A stretch of DNA of 37,602 nt, taken from Bacteroidaceae bacterium. Lineage in GTDB: Bacteria > Bacteroidota > Bacteroidia > Bacteroidales > Bacteroidaceae. The stretch lies in contig JAFXTC010000027.1 in the NCBI GenBank assembly GCA_017525235.1, positions 1-37,602 of the forward strand, in the 5' to 3' direction. The notes under the pieces were generated by a model that did not search any database, was not told the DNA's origin, and was given only the letters and a program-made list of their open reading frames with translations. Positions 15,213 through 22,604 of the stretch are shown one piece after another (the first letter of the stretch is position 1; each line of letters opens with the position of its first letter). The position numbers and the translations under genes were made by a program.

Positions 15213-15947
15213 ATGAAACGAACCGTACTCATTATTTCCTATTGGTCAGTGGCATTGATACTGTTTGCCATTGTACTTTCCAGCACGGGTTACACGATGC
15301 CCGATGCCTTCTTCCTTGCCAGTTCGCTTGTGCCTGTGGCCGTATTGTTCCGCTATCTGTTGGCACAGATACGTTTCACGTCCCGTTGGCAGGGTATACG
15401 CGATGTATGTTTCCTAATGCTCTTCATTCTCACGATGGCTTTCCTGGCTGTTCATTTGGCACACGCCATATTGTTGGATCTTCATCGCCAGTTGTGGCAC
15501 GGCGAGCTGGGCGTTTCCCCCTTGTTGCTGAACCCCGTTTTCTTGATGGCGATGCTACTGCTGATAATCATTGGCGATTATTTTGTGGGGCGGATGATAG
15601 AACAACGTTTGCCAGAGGTAGAAGAGTCACTCACCTTCACCAGCGACCGTCAGCCCGTTACGCTCCAACGTCAGGAGATTCTTTATGTGGAGAGTTGCGA
15701 CACAGAAACCTGGATTTATGCTACTGAGGGTCGTAAGTATCGCAACAAGCGTCCCATTTCTGCATGGGCCAATCTCTTAGGTAAGGATTTCCTGCGTATT
15801 CATCGTTCTTATCTGGTCCGCATTTCTGCCTGTCAAGGTCGAGAGGGCGAGAACATTATCCTTGGCGACCTTCGCCTTCCTATCTCGCGCAAGTATAAAA
15901 CTGAGGTGCAGGAGGTTTTGGATCTCTGCTCACAGGAAACCAACTAG
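15213..15947 (+). CDS. Membrane-anchored LytTR-domain transcription regulator
   Basis: 244 residues from ATG 15213. Four hydrophobic helices fill residues about 4-135 and hold no recognisable sensor domain; the C-terminal ~100 residues are a LytTR DNA-binding domain (VTLQRQEILYVESCDTETWIY, KDFLRIHRSYLVRI, LPISRKYKTEV). Such regulators bind DNA from the membrane without a receiver domain, and some are paired with a small membrane inhibitor. Here the neighbour is the divergent ExbB-like gene. Upstream in-frame ATGs (15150, 15171) would make the promoter coding and are rejected. A terminator follows. Confidence 0.87.
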   Translation: MKRTVLIISYWSVALILFAIVLSSTGYTMPDAFFLASSLVPVAVLFRYLLAQIRFTSRWQGIRDVCFLMLFILTMAFLAVHLAHAILLDLHRQLWHGELGVSPLLLNPVFLMAMLLLIIIGDYFVGRMIEQRLPEVEESLTFTSDRQPVTLQRQEILYVESCDTETWIYATEGRKYRNKRPISAWANLLGKDFLRIHRSYLVRISACQGREGENIILGDLRLPISRKYKTEVQEVLDLCSQETN

Positions 15948-15986
15948 ACATTCCGCTTTCCATTAAGATGGTTTTATAATGAAGAA

Positions 15987-16020
15987 AGGCCGGCAGGAGA
16001 AATCTCTCGGCCTATTTTTT
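15987..16020 (+). terminator. Intrinsic terminator after the LytTR gene
   Basis: AGGCCG/CGGCCT arms with an internal GAG/CTC pairing, followed by A and six T. Confidence 0.8.
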
Positions 16021-16074
16021 GTTGAATACCTTCAATAAACGTTAAATGTGGGAGAAGGAATGTGTTTTTCTTTG

Positions 16075-16082
16075 TACTTTTG
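16075..16082 (+). promoter_or_regulatory. Possible -7 box for the secreted protein-ECF operon
   Basis: TACTTTTG matches TAnnTTTG, but no -33 TTTG stands at the right distance. If used, it gives a leader of about 155 nt containing the large hairpin at 16143-16210. Confidence 0.35.
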
Positions 16083-16142
16083 GTAAACGTTTTCCGTTTT
16101 GCGGTGTATATCATTATGAGAGCGCCTCAGAAATAGTGAAGG

Positions 16143-16210
16143 CTGCGATTGAGCGAGAGCAATGATAAGCTTGCTTAAGCATTGCCGAGCGTGAGCAGGC
16201 TCGACCGCAG
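16143..16210. repeat. 68-bp imperfect palindrome/hairpin in the leader
   Basis: Nested arms CTGCG/CGCAG (16143-16147, 16206-16210), GAGC/GCTC, GCAATG/CATTGC (16159-16164, 16180-16185) and TAAG/CTTA. The direct repeat GAGCGAGAGC/GAGCGTGAGC is also present (16151, 16187). There is no T-tract, so it is not a terminator. It may be a leader structure or a dispersed palindromic element of the genome. Confidence 0.7.
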
Positions 16211-16246
16211 GTCAAAAGTGAAATAGTCAAAAAGTGAAAGAAGAAA

Positions 16247-17461
16247 ATGAGAAAGACAATAGTTATCTTGATGGCCCTGATGGGCAATATGTGGACTTTC
16301 GCACAGAAGGCGGAAACGGTAGAAACATTCGTAGCCAACAAATACGAGCCGGAATGGTATGCGGCTCAGGCAGAGGCTTGGCAAAAGAAGGTAGATGCTA
16401 ATCCCAAGGACCAATGGGCCTGGCGAAACCTGTTCCGCGCCACCTATTATCACGACCAGTTTACCAATGGATGGGGAGAGATTGATGACGAGTCGAAAAC
16501 GGCTGATGTACTCCGCAAGATGGAAGCCACGCTGCCCGACAGCTTTGTGCTGAACCTCTGTAAAGGGCGTTTCTGCCTGAGTACCGATGAGGCTGCCAAG
16601 CATGGCGACAACATACTTCGCGCCATAGAGCTGATGCCAGAAGATATCTGCCCTGAAGACCTCGAATATCTGGCTACCCGTCTATGGATTGTTGACCCAG
16701 AGAACCCACGTGTCAAGGAACTGTACACCAAAACGTACCAAAACAAGTATTTCCCCACCCGCATCATGCATTTCAACTATAATATGCTCCAATGTTTGCC
16801 GCCAAATGCCCTCTACTTTTCCAATGGCGACCTTGACACAGTACCCATGAAGGTGCTGCAAGAAGCGCTGGGTGAGCGAACGGACGTCATCATCATCAAC
16901 AACTCCTTCCTCCACGCTACGCCCTTCATGGAGGCCCTCTACAAGAAACTGAACATCGAGCCGCTAAACCTGAATGTACAGGACTATGGGAAGTATGGCG
17001 ATGACTGGCTCCAACACTACGAATCCGACATTATTATGTATATAATCAATGAGAGCAAGCGACCCGCCTATTTCTCGCCCACGAATGGCAAAGTCTCTAT
17101 CTTGGATAAAGACAGCATCTACAACGAAGGACTTGTCTTGAAGTACAGCACCAAGCCCTACAACAACTTTGATGTGGCAATGCACAACGTGAAGGAGGTT
17201 TACAGTCTGGAGTACCTGGCTGAACCCGATCTCGTCTATGACTCATGGCAGACAAGTGAGCAGACCGACATGAATCATGTGACGCTCCTAGCGAACCTTA
17301 TCTCTAAGTTCCGCAAGAAAGGTGATGAGTCACAGGCTCAGCGTCTGTACAACATCCTTAGCAAATGTGTGGAAAGATGTGCAATCGCACATAAGAATAC
17401 AGACCATCCAGAGGAGCTGAAAGCGTATTACGAGAATCTGCTGAAGGAACAATTGCAATGA
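16247..17461 (+). CDS. Secreted protein with a DUF2723-tail-like segment, function unknown
   Basis: 404 residues with a signal peptide (about 1-20, ending MWTFAQ). An N-terminal helical region rich in Trp and Tyr looks TPR-like (EPEWYAAQAEAWQKKVDANP). Residues 187-231 (NALYFSNGDLDTVPMKVLQE...RTDVIIINNSFL) resemble the soluble tail motif of large Bacteroidetes DUF2723 membrane proteins, NGDNDTFP...RTDV, without their membrane domain; I recognise this from memory only. It overlaps the ECF sigma gene by four bases (ATGA), so the three genes of this operon are coupled and the protein may be an output or sensor of that sigma factor. Confidence 0.6.
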   Translation: MRKTIVILMALMGNMWTFAQKAETVETFVANKYEPEWYAAQAEAWQKKVDANPKDQWAWRNLFRATYYHDQFTNGWGEIDDESKTADVLRKMEATLPDSFVLNLCKGRFCLSTDEAAKHGDNILRAIELMPEDICPEDLEYLATRLWIVDPENPRVKELYTKTYQNKYFPTRIMHFNYNMLQCLPPNALYFSNGDLDTVPMKVLQEALGERTDVIIINNSFLHATPFMEALYKKLNIEPLNLNVQDYGKYGDDWLQHYESDIIMYIINESKRPAYFSPTNGKVSILDKDSIYNEGLVLKYSTKPYNNFDVAMHNVKEVYSLEYLAEPDLVYDSWQTSEQTDMNHVTLLANLISKFRKKGDESQAQRLYNILSKCVERCAIAHKNTDHPEELKAYYENLLKEQLQ

Positions 17462-18048
17462 TAATTACCCATTTGTTTAAACCGCTTTCAGCACTCACAG
17501 ACGAGGAGCTGATGCAGCGGGTAAGCAGCAAGGACGATGATAGGGCTTACGGCGAGCTCTATCATCGTCATGCTCGCAAGTTGATGGGCTTCTTCTTCAG
17601 GCAAAGTGGTAGCGATGAGGCTCTGGCTGCCGACCTTACCCAAGACACCTTTATGAGGGTTTGGACGGCTCGCGATAAGTTTTTGGGCTCCAGTTTTCGC
17701 ACATGGCTCCTCACCATCGGCTACAACCTTGTTAAGAACCATTACAGGCTTAGCGAGCATCAAAAGCAGTACGAGCAGTTCGTGGTGCAAACGGGGGAGG
17801 AGGTGGCTGAGAGCAACATCGTTGAACACCTCGATAATAAAGCCTTCGACCAAGCCCTAAAGCAACTCTTAGAGAAGATGCCGCCAGAGAGCCGCTTGCT
17901 CTTTTCTCTCAGGTTCGAGGAAGAACTCACCGTACCGCAGATAGCCGTCGTAATGTCGATACCAGAGGGAACGGTAAAGTCCCGACTACATATACTAACC
18001 CAATCGTTAAAACAAAAACTCAACTATCATGATACAGTTCGAAGATAA
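17458..18048 (+). CDS. ECF-type RNA polymerase sigma factor
   Basis: 196 residues. Region 2 is seen in YGELYHRHARKLMGFFFRQ and ADLTQDTFMRVWTARDKF with the SFRTWLLTIGYNLVKNHYR continuation; region 4 in LEKMPPESRLLFSLRFEEELTVPQIAVVMSIPEGTVKSRL. Regions 1.1 and 3 are missing, as in ECF factors. It overlaps the secreted protein gene upstream by four bases and the membrane protein gene downstream by 20 bases, the classic arrangement for a sigma factor and its membrane regulator. The target promoters are unknown. Confidence 0.92.
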   Translation: MIITHLFKPLSALTDEELMQRVSSKDDDRAYGELYHRHARKLMGFFFRQSGSDEALAADLTQDTFMRVWTARDKFLGSSFRTWLLTIGYNLVKNHYRLSEHQKQYEQFVVQTGEEVAESNIVEHLDNKAFDQALKQLLEKMPPESRLLFSLRFEEELTVPQIAVVMSIPEGTVKSRLHILTQSLKQKLNYHDTVRR

Positions 18049-18442
18049 ACTCCATGCATCGGCTCAGCGCCTTGCTGAGCAAGAAAACAAAAGCCTGCAT
18101 GTGCCTCAGAACCCAATGCAGCAGAAGCGCACCTATTGGGGATGGGTAGCCACACCCGCAGCTGCCGTTGTAGGGCTCATCTTTGGTATGTCTTTGCCTT
18201 TATTTATGCGAAGTGAGACAACCAGTCAGTTGGCACAATCAATAGATACCATCCGTATCATCCAACCTGTACGTGATACAATTTATCTGACGCAAGTTGT
18301 TGAAAAAGAAAAGGTGGTTTATAAACCTCTTCCTACCCGGCAAACAGCAGAGACAGCACCAAGGGATTCCGACTATCAGCCCGGTCAATGTACCTCCATC
18401 CAATGCGACGGTATCAACTACTCTATCTTAGCTACGAACTAG
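18029..18442 (+). CDS. Single-pass membrane protein, probable anti-sigma factor
   Basis: 137 residues: a 35-residue cytoplasmic N-terminus (FEDKLHASAQRLAEQENKS), one membrane helix (about 37-59, WGWVATPAAAVVGLIFGMSLPLF), and a periplasmic region with a DTIRIIQPVRDTIYLTQVVE repeat and two cysteines near the end (QCTSIQC). It lacks a recognisable zinc-binding anti-sigma motif. The role is inferred from its 20-base overlap with the ECF gene and its topology. The DTI...DTIYLT pattern is common in Bacteroidetes anti-sigma-like proteins. Confidence 0.65.
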   Translation: MIQFEDKLHASAQRLAEQENKSLHVPQNPMQQKRTYWGWVATPAAAVVGLIFGMSLPLFMRSETTSQLAQSIDTIRIIQPVRDTIYLTQVVEKEKVVYKPLPTRQTAETAPRDSDYQPGQCTSIQCDGINYSILATN

Positions 18443-18532
18443 GGTTAAACGTCGTTGAAAAAAAGAGTTTATGCACGTAAATGAATATGCCTCGTTTACA
18501 GGTGAAAAATAAGGGTATTTTCGCATAAAGAC
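18443..18532. other. Short convergent gap with nothing recognised
   Basis: This is the first part of a 312-bp gene-free interval (18443-18754). I see no hairpin or frame of note here; the rest of the interval holds the short RNA and the MFS terminator listed separately. Confidence 0.5.
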
Positions 18533-18597
18533 AAAAAAAAGGGCTACCGCTGTAGCCCAACCTTTGTTAACCTTAAATCTAATACTATGAAAAACAC
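18533..18597 (-). ncRNA. Candidate short RNA with its own promoter and terminator
   Basis: On the minus strand a -7 box TACCTTTG (18611..18604) is followed by about 65 transcribed bases ending in a perfect hairpin GGGCTAC/GTAGCCC (18558..18541) and eight T (18540..18533). The body contains TTAGATTTAAGGTTAACAAA, a string I believe recurs in Bacteroidales intergenic DNA. The promoter-to-terminator layout resembles the Bacteroidales-1 RNA class, but I cannot confirm membership. No frame of useful length lies inside. Confidence 0.55.
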
Positions 18598-18603
18598 ACA
18601 GTG

Positions 18604-18611
18604 CAAAGGTA
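18604..18611 (-). promoter_or_regulatory. -7 box for the candidate short RNA
   Basis: TACCTTTG on the minus strand, exact consensus. At the expected -33 position (18635..18632) stands CTTG, one base from TTTG, at the 20-bp gap. Confidence 0.6.
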
Positions 18612-18646
18612 CGGCGTTTTTGAATACCATGCAAGTTTCCGACAAT

Positions 18647-18701
18647 AAAAAATCCACTTTGTAATACAATTTAACCGAATTTAACACTACAAAGTGGATT
18701 T
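18647..18701 (-). terminator. Intrinsic terminator after the MFS gene
   Basis: Perfect 13-base inverted repeat AATCCACTTTGTA/TACAAAGTGGATT around a 24-nt loop, running into six T on the minus strand. It lies 54 bp after the MFS stop and just upstream of the short-RNA promoter. Confidence 0.8.
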
Positions 18702-18754
18702 CTGCTTGTTTTTGCCTCCAAAGTGATAACAAGAACAAGAATTAATATATCACT

Positions 18755-20377
18755 TTATTCTTTTATATTTGGTTCTTCCAAACCATATCCTTTCTTCTTA
18801 TCTACAGCTTTTAGATAGACAGAGATAAGTAGGGCGGCGATACCCAAAGCGGCCAACATAACAAGTGCCCAAGTATAGTCCAATTCGTGAGCTGCTGTGC
18901 CTTCTGGATTGGTGTTATTCAGTACCATGCCGATAAGGGCAGGGAAGAGGCCAAGACCAATGTTCTGAATCCAGAAAATAGCGGCATAGGCTGAGCCGAT
19001 AATCTTTTCGTCAACCAACTTGGGAACTGAAGGCCACAATGCAGCAGGAACCAATGAAAAGCTAGCACCCAAAACAAGAATGGTGACGTAGGCCACAATG
19101 GTTCCACCTACGGCATTGCCCTCGAAGGCTGGAAGGATAAAGGCGAAGGTGAGGTGGCAGATAACCAGCAGTATGCTACCGAGCATGAGCATAGAAGCTG
19201 CCTTACCCTTGTGGTCGACGTATGAGCCAAGGATAGGTGTTATGGCCACAGCCAGCAAGGGGAATACGGCAAAGATGGTCTCGGCTGTTCCACGCATATA
19301 ACCCATATAGCAGTAAACTACCAGAGTGATGGCAGCGAAGGTCATTAGACCATACTTGAGGTTCTTCTTCTTGGAGAAATTGCTGGCAAAGGCGCAGATG
19401 GCTACTACCAGCATAATAATGTACTGCACCAATGTTACGGAGCTATCAGCCCAGAATGTTCCTTCCTCGGCGGGATTAAGGGTAAGGTTGCACTGAAGCA
19501 TATTTACGGCGTACTTCTGGAAGGGGAAGATGGCACTGTAGTAGAGTACGCACAATAGGGCAACGAGCCAAAAACCAAGGCTGGAGAATATTTTGCCAAG
19601 GTCGGCAATCTTGAAGGGATCGTCTTTCTCTTCGGCCTCACCAGTCTGAGCATCGAGCTTTTTATCCATAAAGAAGTAAACGATGGTCATGATGAGGGCA
19701 ATGCACAGCAGCACCACGCCAAAGGCAACGGAACGACTTACGCTGACCTCGCTACCCAACTTAGCAAAGTAGGGCGAGAAAATCATACAGGTAGCAACAC
19801 CCAAGCGAGCCAAAGCCATCTCTGAACCCATAGCCAAGGCGGTTTCACGCCCCTTGAACCACTTAACAATACCACGACTGACGGTAATTCCTGCCATTTC
19901 TACACCGCTACCGAAAATCATGAAGCCGCAGGCTGCCAACTTAGCTGAGGCGGGCATGCCATCGCAAAATGGCAGGATGGCACCGATGATGGGCAAATCG
20001 CCGTTCCAGTTGAGATTGTTGGTGAACCAAACCTCCAAGCCTGTACCAATGAATGCATCGCTAACGGCGTACCACTTAATGATACCTCCCACTAGCATTA
20101 CGGCTCCAGAGAGCACGGCTGTGAAGCGGACGCCCATCTTGTCCAGAATAATTCCGGCAAAGATGAGGAAGAAGACGTAAACGTTCAGGAATACCTCGGC
20201 GCCCTGCATACGTCCGAATGAGGCGCTGTCCCATCCGCGTGTTTCCTGCATGAGGTCCTTGATGGGTGAAAGAATGTCCATGAAGATGTAGCTGCAGAAC
20301 ATGGCCAATGCCAGAAGCAGCAGAGCGGCCCAGCGCATAGCGGCGCTGTCGCGAAGGGTCTTTTGAATTGTTGTCAT
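18755..20377 (-). CDS. MFS transporter, possibly MFSD1-like (dipeptide?)
   Basis: 540 residues with about 12 membrane helices in two halves joined by a charged loop (MDKKLDAQTGEAEEKDDPF). The first loop has FLIFAGIILDKMGVRFTAVL, an MFS motif-A equivalent, and SRGIVKWFKGRETALAMGSEMALARLG is typical of a Bacteroidetes group that I associate with eukaryotic MFSD1, a lysosomal dipeptide carrier; this link is from memory. The gene starts 19 bp after a secreted S9 dipeptidyl peptidase-like gene, so uptake of di- or tripeptides is a reasonable inference. The substrate is unproven. Confidence 0.75.
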   Translation of the reverse strand: MTTIQKTLRDSAAMRWAALLLLALAMFCSYIFMDILSPIKDLMQETRGWDSASFGRMQGAEVFLNVYVFFLIFAGIILDKMGVRFTAVLSGAVMLVGGIIKWYAVSDAFIGTGLEVWFTNNLNWNGDLPIIGAILPFCDGMPASAKLAACGFMIFGSGVEMAGITVSRGIVKWFKGRETALAMGSEMALARLGVATCMIFSPYFAKLGSEVSVSRSVAFGVVLLCIALIMTIVYFFMDKKLDAQTGEAEEKDDPFKIADLGKIFSSLGFWLVALLCVLYYSAIFPFQKYAVNMLQCNLTLNPAEEGTFWADSSVTLVQYIIMLVVAICAFASNFSKKKNLKYGLMTFAAITLVVYCYMGYMRGTAETIFAVFPLLAVAITPILGSYVDHKGKAASMLMLGSILLVICHLTFAFILPAFEGNAVGGTIVAYVTILVLGASFSLVPAALWPSVPKLVDEKIIGSAYAAIFWIQNIGLGLFPALIGMVLNNTNPEGTAAHELDYTWALVMLAALGIAALLISVYLKAVDKKKGYGLEEPNIKE

Positions 20378-20396
20378 ATTATTCTGAATATTCTGA

Positions 20397-22589
20397 TTAC
20401 TCTGATTGCTCTGATTTCAGCCAGCGATCCAACCAAGCGAAATAGGTGCGTTGCCACAGGATGCCGTTTTGGGGCTTCAAAACCCAATGGTTTTCATCGG
20501 GGAAGATAAGCAGTTCTGCCTCTATACCTCTCATGCGGGCTGCATTAAAGGCGCTCATACCCTGTGTGGCATTGATGCGGTAATCCTTCTCGCCATGAAT
20601 GCAAAGGATGGGTGTATCCCACTTGTCTACAAAGCGGTGGGGGCTGTTCTCGTAGGTTTTCTTAGCGCGTGCTGTCTGGTCCTTATTCCAGTAAGCATCG
20701 TCGTACTCCCAGTTCGAGAACCAGTTCTCTTCTGTTTCAGTATACATAGCCTCAAGGTTGAAAGCTCCGTCATGAGCAATGAAGCACTTGAAGCGCTTGT
20801 CGTGGTGACCAGCCAAGTAATAAACGCTGAAGCCGCCAAAGCTGGCTCCTACGGCCCCCATGTGGTCTTTATCAACGTATGGAAGGTTCTCTGCAGCATC
20901 ATCGATAGCCGAAAGGTAGTCCTTCATGCATTGGCCCGTCCAGTCACCGCTGATTTCTTCCAGCCATTCCTGACCGAAGCCAGGCACGCCGCGACGATTG
21001 GGAGCTATGACAACATAGCCCTGTGAAGCCATAATCATGAAGTTCCAACGGTAGCTCCAGAACTGAGAAACGGCACTTTGAGGTCCGCCCTCGCAGAAGA
21101 GCAAGGTGGGGTATTTCTTGTTGGGGTCGAAATGTGGAGGCTGGATAACCCAGTAGAGCATATCCAAACCATCGGTGGTCTTAACCCAACGCTGCTCGAT
21201 ACTGGGCTTAGCCAACTGGTCGAGGATTTCCTTGTTAACCTCAGTAATCTGTGTTACCTTGGTATCGGCAATGGTGTCGCCAGGAACAATTGTATAAAGG
21301 TCAGCAGGAGCCGTGATGCTGTGACGCTCGGCAAGAATCTGTTTATCGTTCAGCATCTGCAGTGAACCGAAGTCAGCCCATTCGTTAGTGAGCTGTTTAA
21401 CTTCGCCCTTCAGGTTGGTGCGGTAGAGGTTCTCTGTAGCATGCCAAACAGCTATATAATATAATGTATAGGAATCGGGAGCCCAACAGAAGTCATCGAC
21501 GCTAGAATCGAACGACTCGGTGATGTATGTTTTGGTATTCTCCTTCAGGTCGTAGATGCAGAGACGCTGGCGGTCGCTCTCATAGCCGTCGCGTTCCATA
21601 GAGAGCCAAGCCACATATCGACCGTCGGGCGAGAACTTAGGATTGGTGTCGTAGCCTACCTGAAGGTCTTCCTGCATCTGGTTGATAGCCTGTGTCTTCA
21701 TTGTTTTAGTGGGGTCTGACATTGGCAGATCAACGCCTTCCTTACAGAGGTTACGATTCTTATCTACGGTTCCCTCCTCGGTGTCAATATCATAAAGATA
21801 GATATCGGAATCAGTGCTGATGCTGTATTCGAGACCTGTCTTTGTGCGACAGGTGTAGGCAATGTATTTGGAATCGGGACTCCAAGCCAGTTGTTCTATG
21901 CCGCCGAAGGGTTCCATAGGGCATTCGTAGGGCATACCCTCAAGGATATCCTGACCTTCTTCTGCAACGGCAAAACCATCACCTACGGAGAAAAGGAAAG
22001 GATGCTGGATGCTTTCTACGTAGTGGTCCCAATGGCGGTACATGAGGTCGGTGATTACGCGACCTGTAGCTTTGGGAAGGTCCTCGGGATTCTTTTGGAT
22101 AATCTCGTTAAAGTCAATGCTCTTTAAGATGATAACCTTCTTACGGTCAGGTGAGAACATAAAGCCTTCAACCTTGCCTTCTGTTTCTGAGAGTTGTTTG
22201 CGTGCTGAACCGTCGAGATTCATCTTCCAGACCTCACCTCCTTTCAGGAAGGCGATTGTCTCGTCATCGAGCCATTGTGCATCAGTTTCGTTGCCAGCTT
22301 CTGTGGTAAGTTGCTTCTGCTCGCTTCCGTCAGCGTTCATCATCCAAAGCACTTGGTGGCTCTTGTTTTCCTTTACGCTATAGTACCCCATTTGGAAGAC
22401 AATGTGCTTTCCGTCGGGCGAAGCTTGATAGCCACCAATGCGACTCATGGCCCAAAGAGCCTCTGGAGTCATTAGGTCGCTCTCCATCTGTATGGTTTGC
22501 TTCTGAATATTCACTTGATTATCCTCTTTCTGTGTGCTGCAAGCTGCGCAAACTAATATGGCAGCTGCTAAGGTTAGGAATTGTTTCAT
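20397..22589 (-). CDS. S9 family (DPP5/acyl-peptidase-like) lipoprotein serine peptidase
   Basis: 730 residues. The signal peptide ends in the lipobox VCAAC with Cys17, so it is an exported lipoprotein. An N-terminal beta-propeller (repeats such as FSPDRKKVII, WSPDSKYIAYTC, FSPDGRYVAWLS, WAPDSYTLYYI) precedes the alpha/beta hydrolase domain with Ser583 (GASFGG), Asp669 (GEKDYR) and His701 (ENHW). It resembles Porphyromonas DPP5, which releases dipeptides with hydrophobic or Ala residues at P1. It lies 15 bp after yidC and 19 bp before the MFS gene in one transcription unit. Confidence 0.88.
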   Translation of the reverse strand: MKQFLTLAAAILVCAACSTQKEDNQVNIQKQTIQMESDLMTPEALWAMSRIGGYQASPDGKHIVFQMGYYSVKENKSHQVLWMMNADGSEQKQLTTEAGNETDAQWLDDETIAFLKGGEVWKMNLDGSARKQLSETEGKVEGFMFSPDRKKVIILKSIDFNEIIQKNPEDLPKATGRVITDLMYRHWDHYVESIQHPFLFSVGDGFAVAEEGQDILEGMPYECPMEPFGGIEQLAWSPDSKYIAYTCRTKTGLEYSISTDSDIYLYDIDTEEGTVDKNRNLCKEGVDLPMSDPTKTMKTQAINQMQEDLQVGYDTNPKFSPDGRYVAWLSMERDGYESDRQRLCIYDLKENTKTYITESFDSSVDDFCWAPDSYTLYYIAVWHATENLYRTNLKGEVKQLTNEWADFGSLQMLNDKQILAERHSITAPADLYTIVPGDTIADTKVTQITEVNKEILDQLAKPSIEQRWVKTTDGLDMLYWVIQPPHFDPNKKYPTLLFCEGGPQSAVSQFWSYRWNFMIMASQGYVVIAPNRRGVPGFGQEWLEEISGDWTGQCMKDYLSAIDDAAENLPYVDKDHMGAVGASFGGFSVYYLAGHHDKRFKCFIAHDGAFNLEAMYTETEENWFSNWEYDDAYWNKDQTARAKKTYENSPHRFVDKWDTPILCIHGEKDYRINATQGMSAFNAARMRGIEAELLIFPDENHWVLKPQNGILWQRTYFAWLDRWLKSEQSE

Positions 22590-22604
22590 GATATGTGGTT
22601 GTAT

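Noticed and set aside
18588-18663. Short plus-strand frame beginning MKNTQCKGTAF
   Set aside because: It runs antisense over the short-RNA promoter and into the MFS terminator arm; it has no promoter of its own and is best explained by chance.
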